A model generated the notes under the pieces. The model worked only from the letters and a program-made list of their open reading frames with translations. It searched no databases and was not told the origin of the DNA. Below are positions 48,189 to 59,088 of a stretch of DNA of 64,000 bases, in pieces. Numbering within the stretch: position 1 is the stretch's first letter; each line of letters begins with the position of its first letter. This DNA comes from Guadua angustifolia (Eukaryota > Streptophyta > Magnoliopsida > Poales > Poaceae): assembly GCA_036346375.1 (NCBI GenBank), contig CM070501.1, positions 35,236,539-35,300,538 of the forward strand. The letters run 5' to 3'. A program made the translations under genes and the position numbers.

Positions 48189-49099
48189 TGACGAATATAT
48201 ATACCAGAGCTACCCCACAACAAGGTCTTGATCGGGTCCTGAGCAACCCTTCGCCTGCGCCGTGGTCTGCGGGAGCGCACCGACCAGGCCACGGGTCAGA
48301 CTCCTCGCGGTCCACAGCTGGGTCTCAGGACGGGGCTTCCGAGAGCTCCGACCGGGCCGCAGGACGGGAATGCCCGCAGCCTCCGACCTAGCCGCTGGTC
48401 GGGGCCCCGGCAGAGTCCCGTCTCAGCGACTCCGACCACATCATCGATCGGCCTCGGAATTGGTCAACCGCCGTCTGAACGAGACGACCGAGCAGGGATA
48501 GGCGTCCCTTCCCGAGGCAACGCCAGAGGCGCCTCCCACGCAACGCCTACTTCTGACAAGCGCACAGAGGACGAGAACGCGCCTTCCCAACGGGGCACCG
48601 CCAGCTAACCCTACCGATAGGGCTTAGCTGGCTGAACCTGCCAACCCATCATGACATATATAGGGACCTGTCAACTCTGAAGATCGCAAACCAGATCGCC
48701 AAGGGATAACGCGCCTCAGCCGCTCCTCTCTCCCCAGCCCTGTGTAACCTGCTCTCTCCGCCTATATAAGGAGAGGCAGGACTTTTGGGGAGGGGGGCTC
48801 TCTCACGAACACAACCCCCTCCGCGCGATCCGAGCGATCGTTCGAGGCTCCCGAGCTCCCCACGCTAACGAGCGCTAAGGGCCTGTCCTTAGCTCTCGCA
48901 TATAAACCACCATGCTTTGAGCAACGAGATCCACAGCCACAAACTGAAAGTAGGGACGTTCAGCCCGAACCAGTATACATCTGAGACTCTTCTGCCCGAT
49001 CAAATATACGTTCGAGACTCCATGAGTCAACCATCAAGGAGAGGGGCGCGCGGCCCCTTGACCTACAAATACGTCTGCCGGTTTTACGAAACACCGACA
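48189..49099 (+). mobile_element. solo LTR in the old copia reverse transcriptase
   Basis: It starts TGACGAATATATATACC, ends GAAACACCGACA and has a perfect 5-bp duplication AGAAC (48184-48188 and 49100-49104). Removing it rejoins the RT frame (VYKIKNCSDGS to SLKRDKTRLVAH, minus strand). It is GC-rich with a TATA box (CCTATATAAGG near 48762). The CGAAACACCGACA end is one I associate with grass gypsy LTRs, but with no internal domain the family is inferred. The ORFs inside are GC-rich artefacts. Confidence 0.88.
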
Positions 49100-49104
49100 A
49101 GAAC

Positions 49105-49495
49105 CATCAGAGCAATTCTTAATCTTATAGACCTATTTGCATGTAATAGGATGGACACGTAAAGGAAAGGGCATAAGATCTCATGTGTCAGTGCACTTAA
49201 GGGCAGCAAGGTCCTTTGCTATCACATGCTGCCATTCTTGATGAATAATAGCATCGCAGTAGGAAGTCAGTTTGGCAAGAACTGCACTAGCAAAGCTAGG
49301 GCGCTTAGGAGGCCGAATAGACTGACGATTGCAAAGAGCATAGCGAGGAGGAGGCACTGAAGAAGGTAACTTAGCGGGAGAAGATATCACATCAAAAGAA
49401 GATGGTACGCCAGAAGAATTCTCAACTCGCGGACGACAAGTGTAGTGTAGAGGATAAGAAGGAACAATATCAGAAGAAACGTCTAGAAGAGGCAC
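49105..49495 (-). pseudogene. old copia reverse transcriptase, N-terminal part
   Basis: On the minus strand: SYCDAIIHQEWQHVIAKDLA, ALKCTDT-stop-DLMPFPLRVHPITCK-stop-VYKIKNCSDGS. This is the conserved start of copia RT (EWQ.AM..E..AL..TGTW.LVPLP ... KWVYKIK...DGS). The two in-frame stops stand where tryptophan is expected (TGG to TGA or TAG). Upstream is a P/S-rich integrase-RT linker. Confidence 0.8.
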
Positions 49496-49899
49496 TGGAG
49501 GTGAAGATTCCTACGGAGATGCCGGCGAAGAAGGAGACGCCAACCGTGGAGAAGGAAAGTGGCAACTGGAGTATCATAAGAAGTCAATTAAAAAAGTGGT
49601 TCAATAAGAGATGCCGGAGTGGAATAAGGACGAGGGTAGAAGGGACGAGACTCATCAAAAGTAACATCCCGAGAGATCCACATCCGTTAGCCAACAAGAT
49701 CCCAACAACTATATCCTTTATGCTCAGTACTATAGCCTAGAAAAACGCACTCAACAGACTGAGCGGTCAGCTTGATGCGTTAAAGAGGTGCAAAGAGGAC
49801 ATATCACACACACACTCAAAGAGATTAAGACTAGAAGGAGGTATGCTATAAAGACGTTTCATTAGAATCCCACCCTGAAGAGCAGAAGAAGGCTTAATA

Positions 49900-50495
49900 T
49901 TAATCAATTACATGGCAGTGCAGCCACAGTCTAGAAATGAGGTGGAACAGTGGAGGCAAGTAGTCAACAAGAAGAATACGAATGGGAGAATCAAACTGAG
50001 TACGGTTCATAGTGGCAAAATTCTTATAGATGGATAAAGCCTCGCTACGAGAAGATATAAAATATGTCTTGGTGTGACGAGAGAAATCATCTATAAAAAG
50101 GATATAATATTTATGGCCCCTTTTAAAACAAAAGGAGACGGACCCCAAACATCAGAAAGAACAAGATCAAAAGGACGCTGGGACATAGACTCACTGGAAT
50201 GATAGGAGAATTGTATCTGCTTACCAAACTTACAACCTACATAATCTAAAGAGGTATCACCAGATACAGATCTTAAAAGGCCACGATGAACTAAAAAAGA
50301 TAGATATGAACTACAAATATGACCCAAATGGTGATACCACTGAGCAAACAATCCGGTAAAAGATGCAGCGAAGGCAGAAGCAGTGGAGGAGATTGAGAGA
50401 TTGCTAGGGGCAGTAGAAGAAAGACAAAGCCAGTCAAGCTCCCAAAGATACTGAGAGTCACAACGGCGAGGGCCAGTACTAACCAGAACCCCCAT
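49900..50495 (-). pseudogene. old copia pre-integrase and integrase remnant
   Basis: SLDYVGCKFGKQIQFSYHSS, PFDLVLSDVWGPSP and, in a shifted frame, YILFIDDFSRHTKTYF followed by SRSEALSIYKNF. These match the GAG_pre-integrase motif (C..C..GK....F) and the integrase core with both early aspartates (LSDVWGP, FIDDFSR). Frameshifts and loss of the downstream core mean it is dead. Confidence 0.82.
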
Positions 50496-50979
50496 GCGGT
50501 AATCCTGAATTCAACAAGAGTCAGAATGAGGATGACACGATAGCCATGATGAGTGAGCTGGCTAGTAGATATAAGCTACATCGTTAGTTTAGGAACACGA
50601 GAAACAATAGAAAAATGAAAAGAGAAAGACAAAAGAGTGCCTCGTCCTACAACAAAAATAGAAGTACCATTTGCGGTCTGCACAATGATAGGAGCAGCAA
50701 GAGAACTAATGGAATGGAGACTCGTGGGATCAGATATCATATAAAAAGAAGCTCCAGAATCAAGAATCTATGGTGTGATACCTGATGAGGAGGAAGGTGG
50801 TCTCTCACTGGAAGACTGAGTAGCAGAACTTATCGATGTAGACGTAGCCATGTGACGTAACAGTATAAGAATCTCCTTAGTGGAGTCAGAACTAGTAGAG
50901 GTCCGATGAGGAAAGGCGCCCAAGAGTCCTGTGCCCTTCAAAGGGCGTTCCACATCAACAAACAAGATCCTTCTTCTTT

Positions 50980-51030
50980 CGATAATAGAACTGCTTCACA
51001 TGTCCGTTCTTATCGCAGTAGATGCAGTGA
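50980..51030 (-). pseudogene. old copia gag zinc knuckle
   Basis: On the minus strand FHCIYCDKNGHVKQFYYRKKK: a C-x2-C-x4-H-x4-C knuckle in which the last cysteine is now tyrosine. Confidence 0.7.
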
Positions 51031-51420
51031 AACAGTCCACCCCCAGTAGCTGTCACTAGAGTAGGTGCCACTGATAGAATATACGAGGCACTGCCAAGAC
51101 TGAAGGAGACACCAACAGACTCGCACCACGAAGGCGAGTCTTAGTATGAATAGCTACAAGAGCCTCCAACAGGGTCACACAAGGTTAGCAAGCAACCAGC
51201 TGGGCACGAATCTACTCAAATTCAGCCCGAAGACGTGTGAAGAAGTCATAGATGCGGCGAAGCTCTAGATGAGAGAGCTGACACTGATAGCATTGACAAG
51301 TACGGCATACCTCCGGTCCAAGAGAATCAAGCTGATGCCATACCGAGGATAGCTGCGCATAGAACTTATGCACGGTAGAATCACTCTGCTGCAGTGACTG
51401 CTCTGTCGCACAACAGCAAG

Positions 51421-51852
51421 TTACAAAGACTTACCAGGAGGCTCATAGCGGTCGTAAAGATATGCCCACATTAGCTGTGCTGAAGATAAATCAACCACGT
51501 CTTCAGTAAGATGCACCTCCATGCTAGCAATTAAAATAGTAGAGGCACGAACATCTTGATCAATCCATATTTTGTATGCAACAAACTGAGTCTGAAAAGA
51601 CTCTATAACATCATCATGATCATCAAGCACCTTCTGTCGAGTAGCATCATCATCTTCCTTGAGAATAACAAGCGTAGCGGGAGGAGCAAAATGAGGCAGA
51701 TAAAATAGTTCGCCGGTGATAAACTCCCAAAGACACCGACCTTGTATGTGAAAACACATATGTAGAACCCTATCTCGATAATTGAGACCACCGAAGATGA
51801 CTGGACAACGAGGAACAGAGACAGTGCCTGATGAAGAGCTTGAAGACAACAA
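51421..51852 (-). pseudogene. old copia gag, N-terminal part
   Basis: A 143-aa frame: serine-rich start, then VIFGGLNYRDRVLHMCFHIQ, GRCLWEFITGEL, WIDQDVRASTILIASMEVHL and AQLMWAYLYDRYEPP. This is the usual N-terminal half of a copia gag (L.G.NY..W...M...L.G..LW..ITG ... W...D..A...I..S.....). It opens at an ATG. Upstream (to about 52290) is GC-rich leader DNA without a 5' LTR or primer site, so the 5' end of the element is lost. Confidence 0.82.
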
Positions 51853-52489
51853 TATATTTCGTTTAAGAGAAGACCTAGGAAGTTGAAGTCTGGAGCCGAA
51901 CAGAAAAGCCGGAGCCGAGAACCGATTAAATACATCTCCCGATCAGAATCAAATTCGATCGGGCTTCGGCTACTCAACAGCCCGACACGCACGGGGACTC
52001 CGACGGGAGGACGCGAGCTCCAGTAGCGAGCTGCGCACGGACGGGAGGCGGTAGATGGCCTAAGAAAGGCTGTCGGCTGAGGGACGATGCGGCGCCGGCT
52101 GGAGCCGAGGTGGCCAACGACGCGGGCTCGGGCAACCGACGTGGAAGACAGAGACCGGCGAGGAGGTGCGCCAGTCTGGGCGACCGGTTCAGATTCGGTG
52201 CGGATGCACGCGGAAGTAAAGTGGTCAGCCAAGGAGCGGCACGGAGGACCGGATCCGGGCGGCCGACGACAAACACGCCTTTTGAGCAAATACATCAATG
52301 GTTTTAATTTTGGGTTAAACTACTACAACTTCAAGTACACATTCATAGTGCTTTTCGTGGGATAATTCATGCGAGCATTTTGTTTTAGGGTTTTGATAAA
52401 CATCATCCGGATGTTTTCTTATCAATGTGCAATTTTCAGCAGCATCATATCGTCATTGGTGACCACAGATTGGAGTCTACTTTCCTAAA

Positions 52490-52835
52490 CCTTGCTTTTT
52501 CTTTCACCCTATGCGCTATAGGCGATGACAATTTTGTTAAATCAATTATCTCTGGGTTTGATCCGTCATCTGAAAACACCATGAATAATAAAAGAGCATA
52601 TGCATTAAGCTTTCTTAGAAGACCACAGATAAACCAGCACATCAGTTAAAGTCTTCTGTGGACACAATAAACACAGGACTTGGATAGATCAGTCGTCTTT
52701 GGACACAACAAATAGAGGAGTGCGAAAACCACATCAAGATGAGGCAGCTCAAACCTGGAGATAATTGATTCGACAAAATTGTCATCTTCAGATGATGTAA
52801 TATACCTTACTGTAGCGCACATGGTGAAACACGAA
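52490..52835. repeat. inverted duplication of a short coding-like segment
   Basis: Plus-strand TTCACCCTATGCGCTA...GATGACAATTTTGTTAAATC (52494-52550) recurs inverted at 52758-52835 (on the minus strand TTTCACCATGTGCGCTA...GATGACAATTTTGTCGAATC). Translated from either side, the arms give FTLCAIGDDNFVKSIISGF and FTMCAT...EDDNFVESIISRF. The right arm has about 20 extra bases. The peptide is not recognised. The central 200 bases are less similar. It could form a hairpin transcript. Confidence 0.65.
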
Positions 52836-52859
52836 GTTAACTCCAAGTATGTTACTGAA

Positions 52860-54281
52860 AATTAATGCTTCGAGGGCAAAGGAGTACAACAAAACGCTTG
52901 CATGAAACGAAATATTTGGAGTTGTAACAGTTCAACCCAAATATCAAGAGCTCTGTTACAGTGAATATAAGCCGTCCATTTCGTTGAATTTGATGGTTGA
53001 AATCAATTTAGATCTAGTTATACTACCACCTGTAGTATTGGTAGTAAAATTCAAAAATAGGTAAAAGGATAAAAAAATTCCGTTATACTATTTGTTCTCT
53101 ACGGTAAAACACGTCCTGTGAACCTGATGAATGGCAGATGAATGGATAAGAAGCCATCTGAAAATCACCAGTATTCGGTGAATCCAAAACTATGAATGAA
53201 TTAGAAAAAATCTAAAATACTCATGATAAATAGATATGAAAAGTCTAAAATACCTTTGAGGAATAGATGATTATATTTGATTTCTACTACCACTACTTAC
53301 TACCTATGTTATCCACTGTAAAATTTCTCAATATCAAAACCATTGCTAAAAGGGAGCGACAGGAAAAAAATGGCTCGATAGAGTACTCCGAAAGAGCAAG
53401 TGTGTTTCTGAAATCAACATTTTATATTTTGTAAAAGGATATCCATGACAAATGTTCTCACAATTGACTTTTAGGACTGTGCCCAATCTTTGAATAACGG
53501 GTCTCCATCAAGTAGGTCAAGTGCTATGAGTTTACTTTAGTTAGTCTGAAGCTTTCTCTTTTAAATGAAGAAGATCAAGTGCCAAACATGACCTCCAACT
53601 CATGATAGTGAAGATAAATATCTGTAGGCCCCCAATGAATTTCTTATTATGATATGTATCTATGAAATGTTTTAGTTATTTAGGAAATGAACATGCAATG
53701 GGCTCTCTGTTGCTGCATTCTGCCATTGGGCTTATGATGTAGCCTTCTATTTGGATTTTGGATATTGTTCAAATATCTGTCTCAAAACCCAACCGAGTCT
53801 GCAGAGTGCAGCCTGACTCCGGATTCCCTACCTCATTTCTGGGAGTTCATAACTTGGCAATACAAAGTAGAGGTTCTGGTAAAAGTCTGCAAAAGTATTA
53901 GCTTTATGCTTCTTTTTTTTTTGTCGTGGAGCTAGTTCTCTCTTCATTCCTTGTCTAACACTGCTGTGTGACTGTGTCCCCACTTACCCACCCCACCCTT
54001 CGGCCCGCGGGCCGACCATTATTTTGCCTTTCGAGTTTCAACCACCCTCTTTCCTGTTTTGCTGCGATTCTGTGCAAAATACTCTTTAGACGAGGACCTA
54101 TGTTGGGCATGAGCCTGGTCCCGAGGACATCCTCATTAACGTAGGCCTTATTTCGGGCATACAGTAATTGAGTGGCCTTATGTTCACCTAGAGGCAAGAT
54201 CTAAAGATTGCATTATTGTCTCGCGTATTTATTTCTCCTGATGAATCGATGCCTACATTATTATAAGATGTCCAACTGTGC
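52860..54281. other. no gene recognised
   Basis: AT-rich DNA with scattered short ORFs. The ORF at 53955-54197 (minus) ends in a GC-rich patch but has no known motif. No upstream exons of the EngB-like fragment at 55.1 kb (no P-loop GxxxxGKS or DxxG motif) could be found here. Confidence 0.35.
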
Positions 54282-54284
54282 TTA

Positions 54285-54563
54285 GGGCATCCGCAATGGT
54301 TAAAGATAATTGTTCTCTATAGTAAGATTCATATCATCTATATACTATGCTATAGTAAACCCTTGCAATGGTGAATCTATATAGATGTCTATAGCTATTT
54401 TTAATTAATAGAGTGCTCTCTCTCTTTCTTCATTTAATTAATAGACAATTTACAGTTCTATAGATAGCAGCGCTCTCTCTCGTCATTTAATTGTTTGCCA
54501 CATAGGATAGATGCTGATATGGACTTCTTATAGATAGCTGACTAGGCACCATTGCGGATGCCC
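54285..54563. mobile_element. Tourist-like MITE, TTA duplication
   Basis: Starts GGGCATCCGCAATGG and ends CCATTGCGGATGCCC, perfect inverted ends, flanked by TTA at 54282-54284 and 54564-54566. It is 279 bp and AT-rich with CTCTCT runs. TTA duplication and size fit PIF/Harbinger (Tourist) MITEs. Confidence 0.88.
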
Positions 54564-54566
54564 TTA

Positions 54567-54933
54567 GGACAGTCGCAATGGGTAATATCTATAGCAATGT
54601 CTAGATGATTAGAGAGGAGAGAGAGCATTTATTATATGATGTCTATAGCAAATTTCTAATAGGTAGTGTGTATGTTTTAGTAATCCAAAGACATTAATTA
54701 ACTTGTATGTATATTATATGCATGTAAAAACACGTTGTGGGGAAATCGCTCAAACTCCCACTGGCAAATTTTCAATGTATTTTCTTCTTGGTCAAATACA
54801 AAAACGATTTCTTGCACAAAACATCACTTTCTTCTCTTTCTTCTTTTAATGACCATTTAGATTATCTTTTTACCTATGTGGCACAGTGTACACACTGTTT
54901 AGATATCATCTACGTAGCCCATTAGGACTGCCC
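54567..54933. mobile_element. second Tourist-like MITE, sharing a TTA with the first
   Basis: Starts GGACAGTCGCAATGGG and ends CCCATTAGGACTGCCC, imperfect inverted ends, flanked by TTA at 54564-54566 and 54934-54936. The left TTA is also the right TTA of the first MITE. It is 367 bp and has no gene. Confidence 0.8.
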
Positions 54934-55090
54934 TTATAGATGTGTTCTGTAACTTGCAATGTGCATACCATTACTACTGCATCAAACATGCATTATTGTT
55001 ACTTTAAACATGTGAGAATTCGTACTAGTTAGTTGAGCAATAAATCTTGTTATTGTTTAATTTTAATGTTCTTATGTTCCATTTGCTCAG

Positions 55091-55300
55091 GTCCCCATGA
55101 CACTTGTGTTCACGAAATGTGACAAGCGCGAGAAGAAGAAAAATGGTGGCAGGAGACCGGAAGAAAATATAGAGGTGCTTCCAGAACTTGATTCGTGGAT
55201 ATTTCGAGGCAGCACCTCCTCGGATCATGACGAGCAGCGTGACCAACCAAGGCCGAGACCAGATACTTCTGCACATGTCTCAGCTTAGAAACTACTTGTC
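55091..55300 (+). pseudogene. last exon of an EngB/YihA-type GTPase, frameshifted fragment
   Basis: After an acceptor-like CATTTGCTCAG, the frame reads VPMTLVFTKCDKREKKKNGG and RRPEENIE. A one-base shift near 55172 moves to CFQNLIRGYFEAAPPRIM and TSSVTNQGRDQILLHMSQLR. Together they correspond to the C-terminal exon of plant organellar GTP-binding proteins of the EngB family: TKCDK is the G4 guanine-specificity motif, followed by SS.TNQGR.E.L.H...LRN. The frameshift, and the lack of exons for the P-loop and G3 motifs within reach, make it a pseudogene piece, possibly carried here by duplication. A sequencing error at the shift cannot be excluded. Confidence 0.75.
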
Positions 55301-56252
55301 TCAAGCATTCAGATGGAATAAAAATGATAGGACTGAAGCAACAGCAGCTGCCTGCAAGCGGCAAGCCGTGTTGTGCATTCATGCATCGGCACCTTTGCAA
55401 TCAGGTTTTCACCAACTAGTTTGCCTTTTGAGCTGTTGATTGTCCACAACTGCCCTTGTAAATGATTACTCAATCAACAGACTGGGAATACAGACAAGCT
55501 GCTAAAATCAACTACTCTGTTTTTTCTATTTGTATAACCGTACAATCCCAACGTTTTCTCTTTGTTATTTTCTGATTATAAGTTTGTGCATGCTGCAGAT
55601 TTAAAAACACCGGTGTCAGCTAATCATCATTGGGAATCTCACTTTTTTTTTGTTTTTTTTGTTCTCCCTTGGACCCTGATCATACAAATGGCAGGAGATA
55701 CAAGCACTTGACATGTTTAAGGAATGGTTTCTGTGACGTGCAGAATGCATTGAAAATGCCTCATTATTGGGATCCATTCTGCAGTGATTTCTTTTATCCC
55801 AGACTCAATTAAGAAAGATACGAGTCCGTCTGGAGACAGAACACTGGTTAGAATAATTGCAGGCTAGCTTCAATGTAACTTGTGCTTATCCTGAGGATCT
55901 CATGCTCAGGCATGCTTTGTTTGTTAGGCCCATCTCTTCTCATAGGCTTCGGTAGTCCATCTGTCCTCAGTTTTGTATTGCTAAATACCTGTTTGTTTTG
56001 TCTTTATGAGGTCAAATCTTTAAAAGCCGTGCGCCGTCTACGCGATGGGTACTTATAATCCAAAAGAACAGCTCAGCTGGCCTCCCGCAGCTGGAGGACG
56101 CATTTGCCACTAAACAATGCACTGAAAGCATACTTATTCCCCGCGAAGAAAACATCATTTAACAGAGTGTAGCCTATACACGTTTCTTTGGATTTGTTCA
56201 GCGCTTCAATTACATAATGCTATGTTGATTTCTAGGAAAAAGATACTATGTA
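55301..56252. other. no gene; possible 3' flank of the GTPase fragment
   Basis: Ordinary AT-rich DNA with T-runs at 55645-55660. No recognisable motif. Confidence 0.3.
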
Positions 56253-56436
56253 CTCCCTCCGTCCCGGTATATAGGGCGCATAACATATTTCGCAAAGACC
56301 AACAAAGGCTTAAAGGAGCATATCCTGGACTCATTTGCCCCTCATAAATTCACGTTGAATTTAATCCTGCCAGCCATTGATTAGCCTTGCTCGTTGTGTA
56401 GACGATTCGGTAATCGCACAATGCTAGCTGATTTTC

Positions 56437-56585
56437 TCTCTCTCTCTCTCCAGTGCATGCTTATGCAAAAATCCTACGCCCAGCTCTCTCTCTCTCTCCA
56501 GTGCATGGCGCATGGAAATCTTGTGCCCAGCTCTCTCTCTCTCTCTGCATGGTGCATGCAAATGTTATTCCCAGGCTCTCTTCCT
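56437..56585. repeat. CT-rich tandem repeat in the mariner 5' region
   Basis: Three imperfect units of about 60 bp, each a (CT)n run followed by GTGCATG- and ATGCAAA-type words and CCCAG (near 56437, 56490 and 56533). It lies upstream of the transposase start and could be leader or promoter DNA. Confidence 0.75.
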
Positions 56586-56764
56586 CTGGATTTTTCGAGC
56601 TCATGAATTGGCGCCAGTGCAAAAACTGCAAAATGGCGCCATCCAAATTTTCAGAAGCCAGCCGGTTCCATCCAAATTTTTAGCAGCTCACTCCCTCTCT
56701 ACACTACTCTCTTCCTATAAGAACTCAACGAATTGAACACTGAAGCCCACAACCAGATCAAGCA

Positions 56765-59088
56765 ATGGCCGGTTTAGACCTTAATATTCCCATCAATTGG
56801 GAGGAGGTTGATGAGTATGAAGGATCGGTGATCGACTTGAACCATGATCTAGCGTGGGATGAGAGGGATGAAGGTAAGAGAAGTTTGCATGCTTCAACCA
56901 CGATCTGTTCCCATTCCTTTAGTACCTTGGATTGATCATCTCGTCGGCGCTTTTGCTTGTACAGATGCAGAAGGAGACGGTCGTGTTGATGGTGTCGCAG
57001 ACCATGCCGGCGAGGAAGGAGTTGATGCCGGAATGAGTAAGCTCGATCATTTTTCATTCGTTCGCTCCCATGCAATGCCAAGAAGCCGCAGATTTGCGTT
57101 TTTTGTGTGAGTGCAGTTGCATGCCCATGCAAATAACCAGCGCCGTGCATGCCTCCGTTTCATTTCTGAAGTTAAGAGTCGAATAGACGTGTTGTCACAA
57201 CACAAATAAAATGAAAAGCTAGCAATACATATCTCAAAGCTACAAATAAAAGAAATAGTAGTGGAAGAGAAAGGAAATGTCCTACCGTTCAAAAATGGCA
57301 TTTTAAGTGCCAAGATTGGTAACAGTCGTTGCATGAATTATTTTGCTACTTTTTATATGCAATTAACTTTAGAGATATATTATCTACCTTACAGTCTTCG
57401 GAAAAGCTTTTTCATGTATGAGCTCAGATTGCCAATGCTCCATCAATAGAGTTACTTTCATCATCTGAAGTGAAAGACTGTTACGGCAAAAAGTAGTCCA
57501 GTTAATCAAATAAACTTCATTGTCTCGACAAGTATGTACATGTTACGTACTGTTAACTTCAGAAAAAAACGGAGGCATGCAGCGCCTGGTTCGCTACATG
57601 GGCATGCAGCGCTCCCCAGCCGCTGCATGCCCTTGCAGCGCCTCCCAGCTGCTGATTTCGCCATGTACATATAAGTCTGTGGTAAGCAAAGTTTTTCTCC
57701 TTTGACGGCTCATGGCTGTAGTGTTCGGCTCTCAAAAGTAGCTTGTTAATTCAAAAGTGTTCTTTTGTGTACATATGTGTTTAGCTCACACAAGTAGTCT
57801 GTTCATATGTGTTTGACTCACACAAGTATTTGATGAAGTACAATTGTGCTTGTAGATGAAGATAGCAATGTCAGAAGGAGGAAACAGTACATTGATGATC
57901 AACGCCGAGCCATATATGCCATGCTTCTAGAGAGAACATCTTTTGGCATTTTGAAGCATGGTGTGATGAAGTCCGTTGCTATTGAAACGGGCATGCCTTT
58001 GAGAGTTGTGCAGCGGATATGGCACAATGGAAAGCAAGGTGGTGGGGTGCATGCAGTCTTGAGCAAGAAGGCAAAGAACTGTGGCCGCAAGAGAGTAGCC
58101 TTCAACCCCGAAGCCATAAAAGAAGTTCCTTTGAGAGAGCGAACTACTATCAGAGATCTAGCCAGTGCTTTGAGTATGTCGAAGAGCACGTTATTTAGGC
58201 GGATGAAAGAAGGGGAGTTTAGGCGACACACAAATGACATAAAATTTACATTAACCGAAGATAACAAGAGAGCACGGGTTTGTTTTTGCCTCTCAATGCT
58301 AGACAACATTAGCCTGCCGCATGAACCCACTTTTCAGGGAATGTACAATATCGTGTACATAGACGAGAAGTGGTTTTATCGCACGAGAAAGTGTCAGAAC
58401 TACTACTTGGCGCCAAATGAGGACAAACCGAAAGAACTACACAGAGCAAGAATTTCATAGAGAAGGTGATGTTCCTTGCAGCAATTGCGAGGCCTAGGTT
58501 TGATGGGGATGGTAATGTTACATTCACAGGAAAGATAGGCATATTTCCTTTCACTTTTGTAGAGCCTGCGAAGAGAAGTAGTGTGAACAGGTCCGCCGGT
58601 ACCTTAGTAACGAAGGTAATGACGTCGGTTACCAAGGAAACAAGCCGTGAGTTTCTTGTAAGCAAGGTTTTGCCCGCGATTAAGGAGAAATGGCCAGCGG
58701 AGGAATTTGGCGCCCCTATATTCATCCAACAGGACAATGCTAAGACACACATTGCAATCGATGATGATAAGTTTTGTCGTGCGGCAACTAAAGATGGTTT
58801 TGACATACGGTTGATGTGCCAGCCACCCAACTCTCCCGATCTCAATGTCTTAGATCTTGGTTTTTTTGCGGCCATTCAATCTATGTTTCAAAAATCAACT
58901 CCAAGCAATGTTGAAGACATTGTCTCACTCACCAATCTTGCATGAGAGAAATTTTGCGTCAAAAAGGAGGGCAACACTACGCAATCCCACACTTAAAAAA
59001 GCAATCACTTGAGAGGAATGGTGTTCTTCCCGTTAGGTTGCAATGTGACCCAGAAATTGTGAACGAAGCAATTGAGTACATCAATTAG
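56765..59088 (+). pseudogene. mariner-like transposase (DD39D), three exons, broken
   Basis: Exon 1 (56765-56873) encodes MAGLDLNIPINWEEVDE and ends at donor G|GTAAGAG. Exon 2 (56965-57036) is bounded by CAG and A|GTAAGC. Exon 3 begins at 57856 after TTGTAG and enters NEDSNVRRRKQYIDDQRRAI. Phases agree across both introns. Helix-turn-helix-like segments (VAIETGMPLRVVQRIW; IRDLASALSMSKSTLFRRM) precede the catalytic core: IDEKWF (first D), QQDNAKTH (second D), and NSPDLNVLDLGFF with the third D 39 residues after the second, the plant DD39D signature. A one-base shift near 58446 (HRARIS-stop instead of KNFIEKVMFLAA) splits the core. Near 58940 about 25-30 residues are missing and the frame shifts again to MREILRQKGGQHYAIPHLKK, ending at TAG 59086-59088. 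All three aspartates remain, but the protein cannot be made whole. Confidence 0.92.

Larger units (their letters stand above)
14163..51852 (-). pseudogene. old decayed Ty1-copia gag-pol, split by a CACTA element and a solo LTR
   Basis: Read from right to left: gag (51852-51421), a zinc knuckle (about 51030-50980), pre-integrase and integrase (about 50500-49900), reverse transcriptase (49495-49105, then 48183-47690), and RNase H (about 47500-47352, continuing 14356-14163). The CACTA element interrupts at 14357-47351. Joining the flanks through one TGT restores an open reading ...LLSD-STDAINIAQ..., the RNase H region of Ty1-copia pol. The solo LTR at 48189-49099 splits the reverse transcriptase. 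Frames are broken in many places and several TGG codons have become TGA or TAG. About 100 or more residues are missing between MELNVHLR and QKQTTISCSS (near 47515), where the RT-RNase H connection normally lies. It cannot encode a working polyprotein. Confidence 0.85.

Noticed and set aside
48061..48501. GC-rich ORFs on both strands
   Set aside because: They lie within the solo LTR, and the minus-strand one joins LTR sequence to the old copia RT. Neither is a gene.
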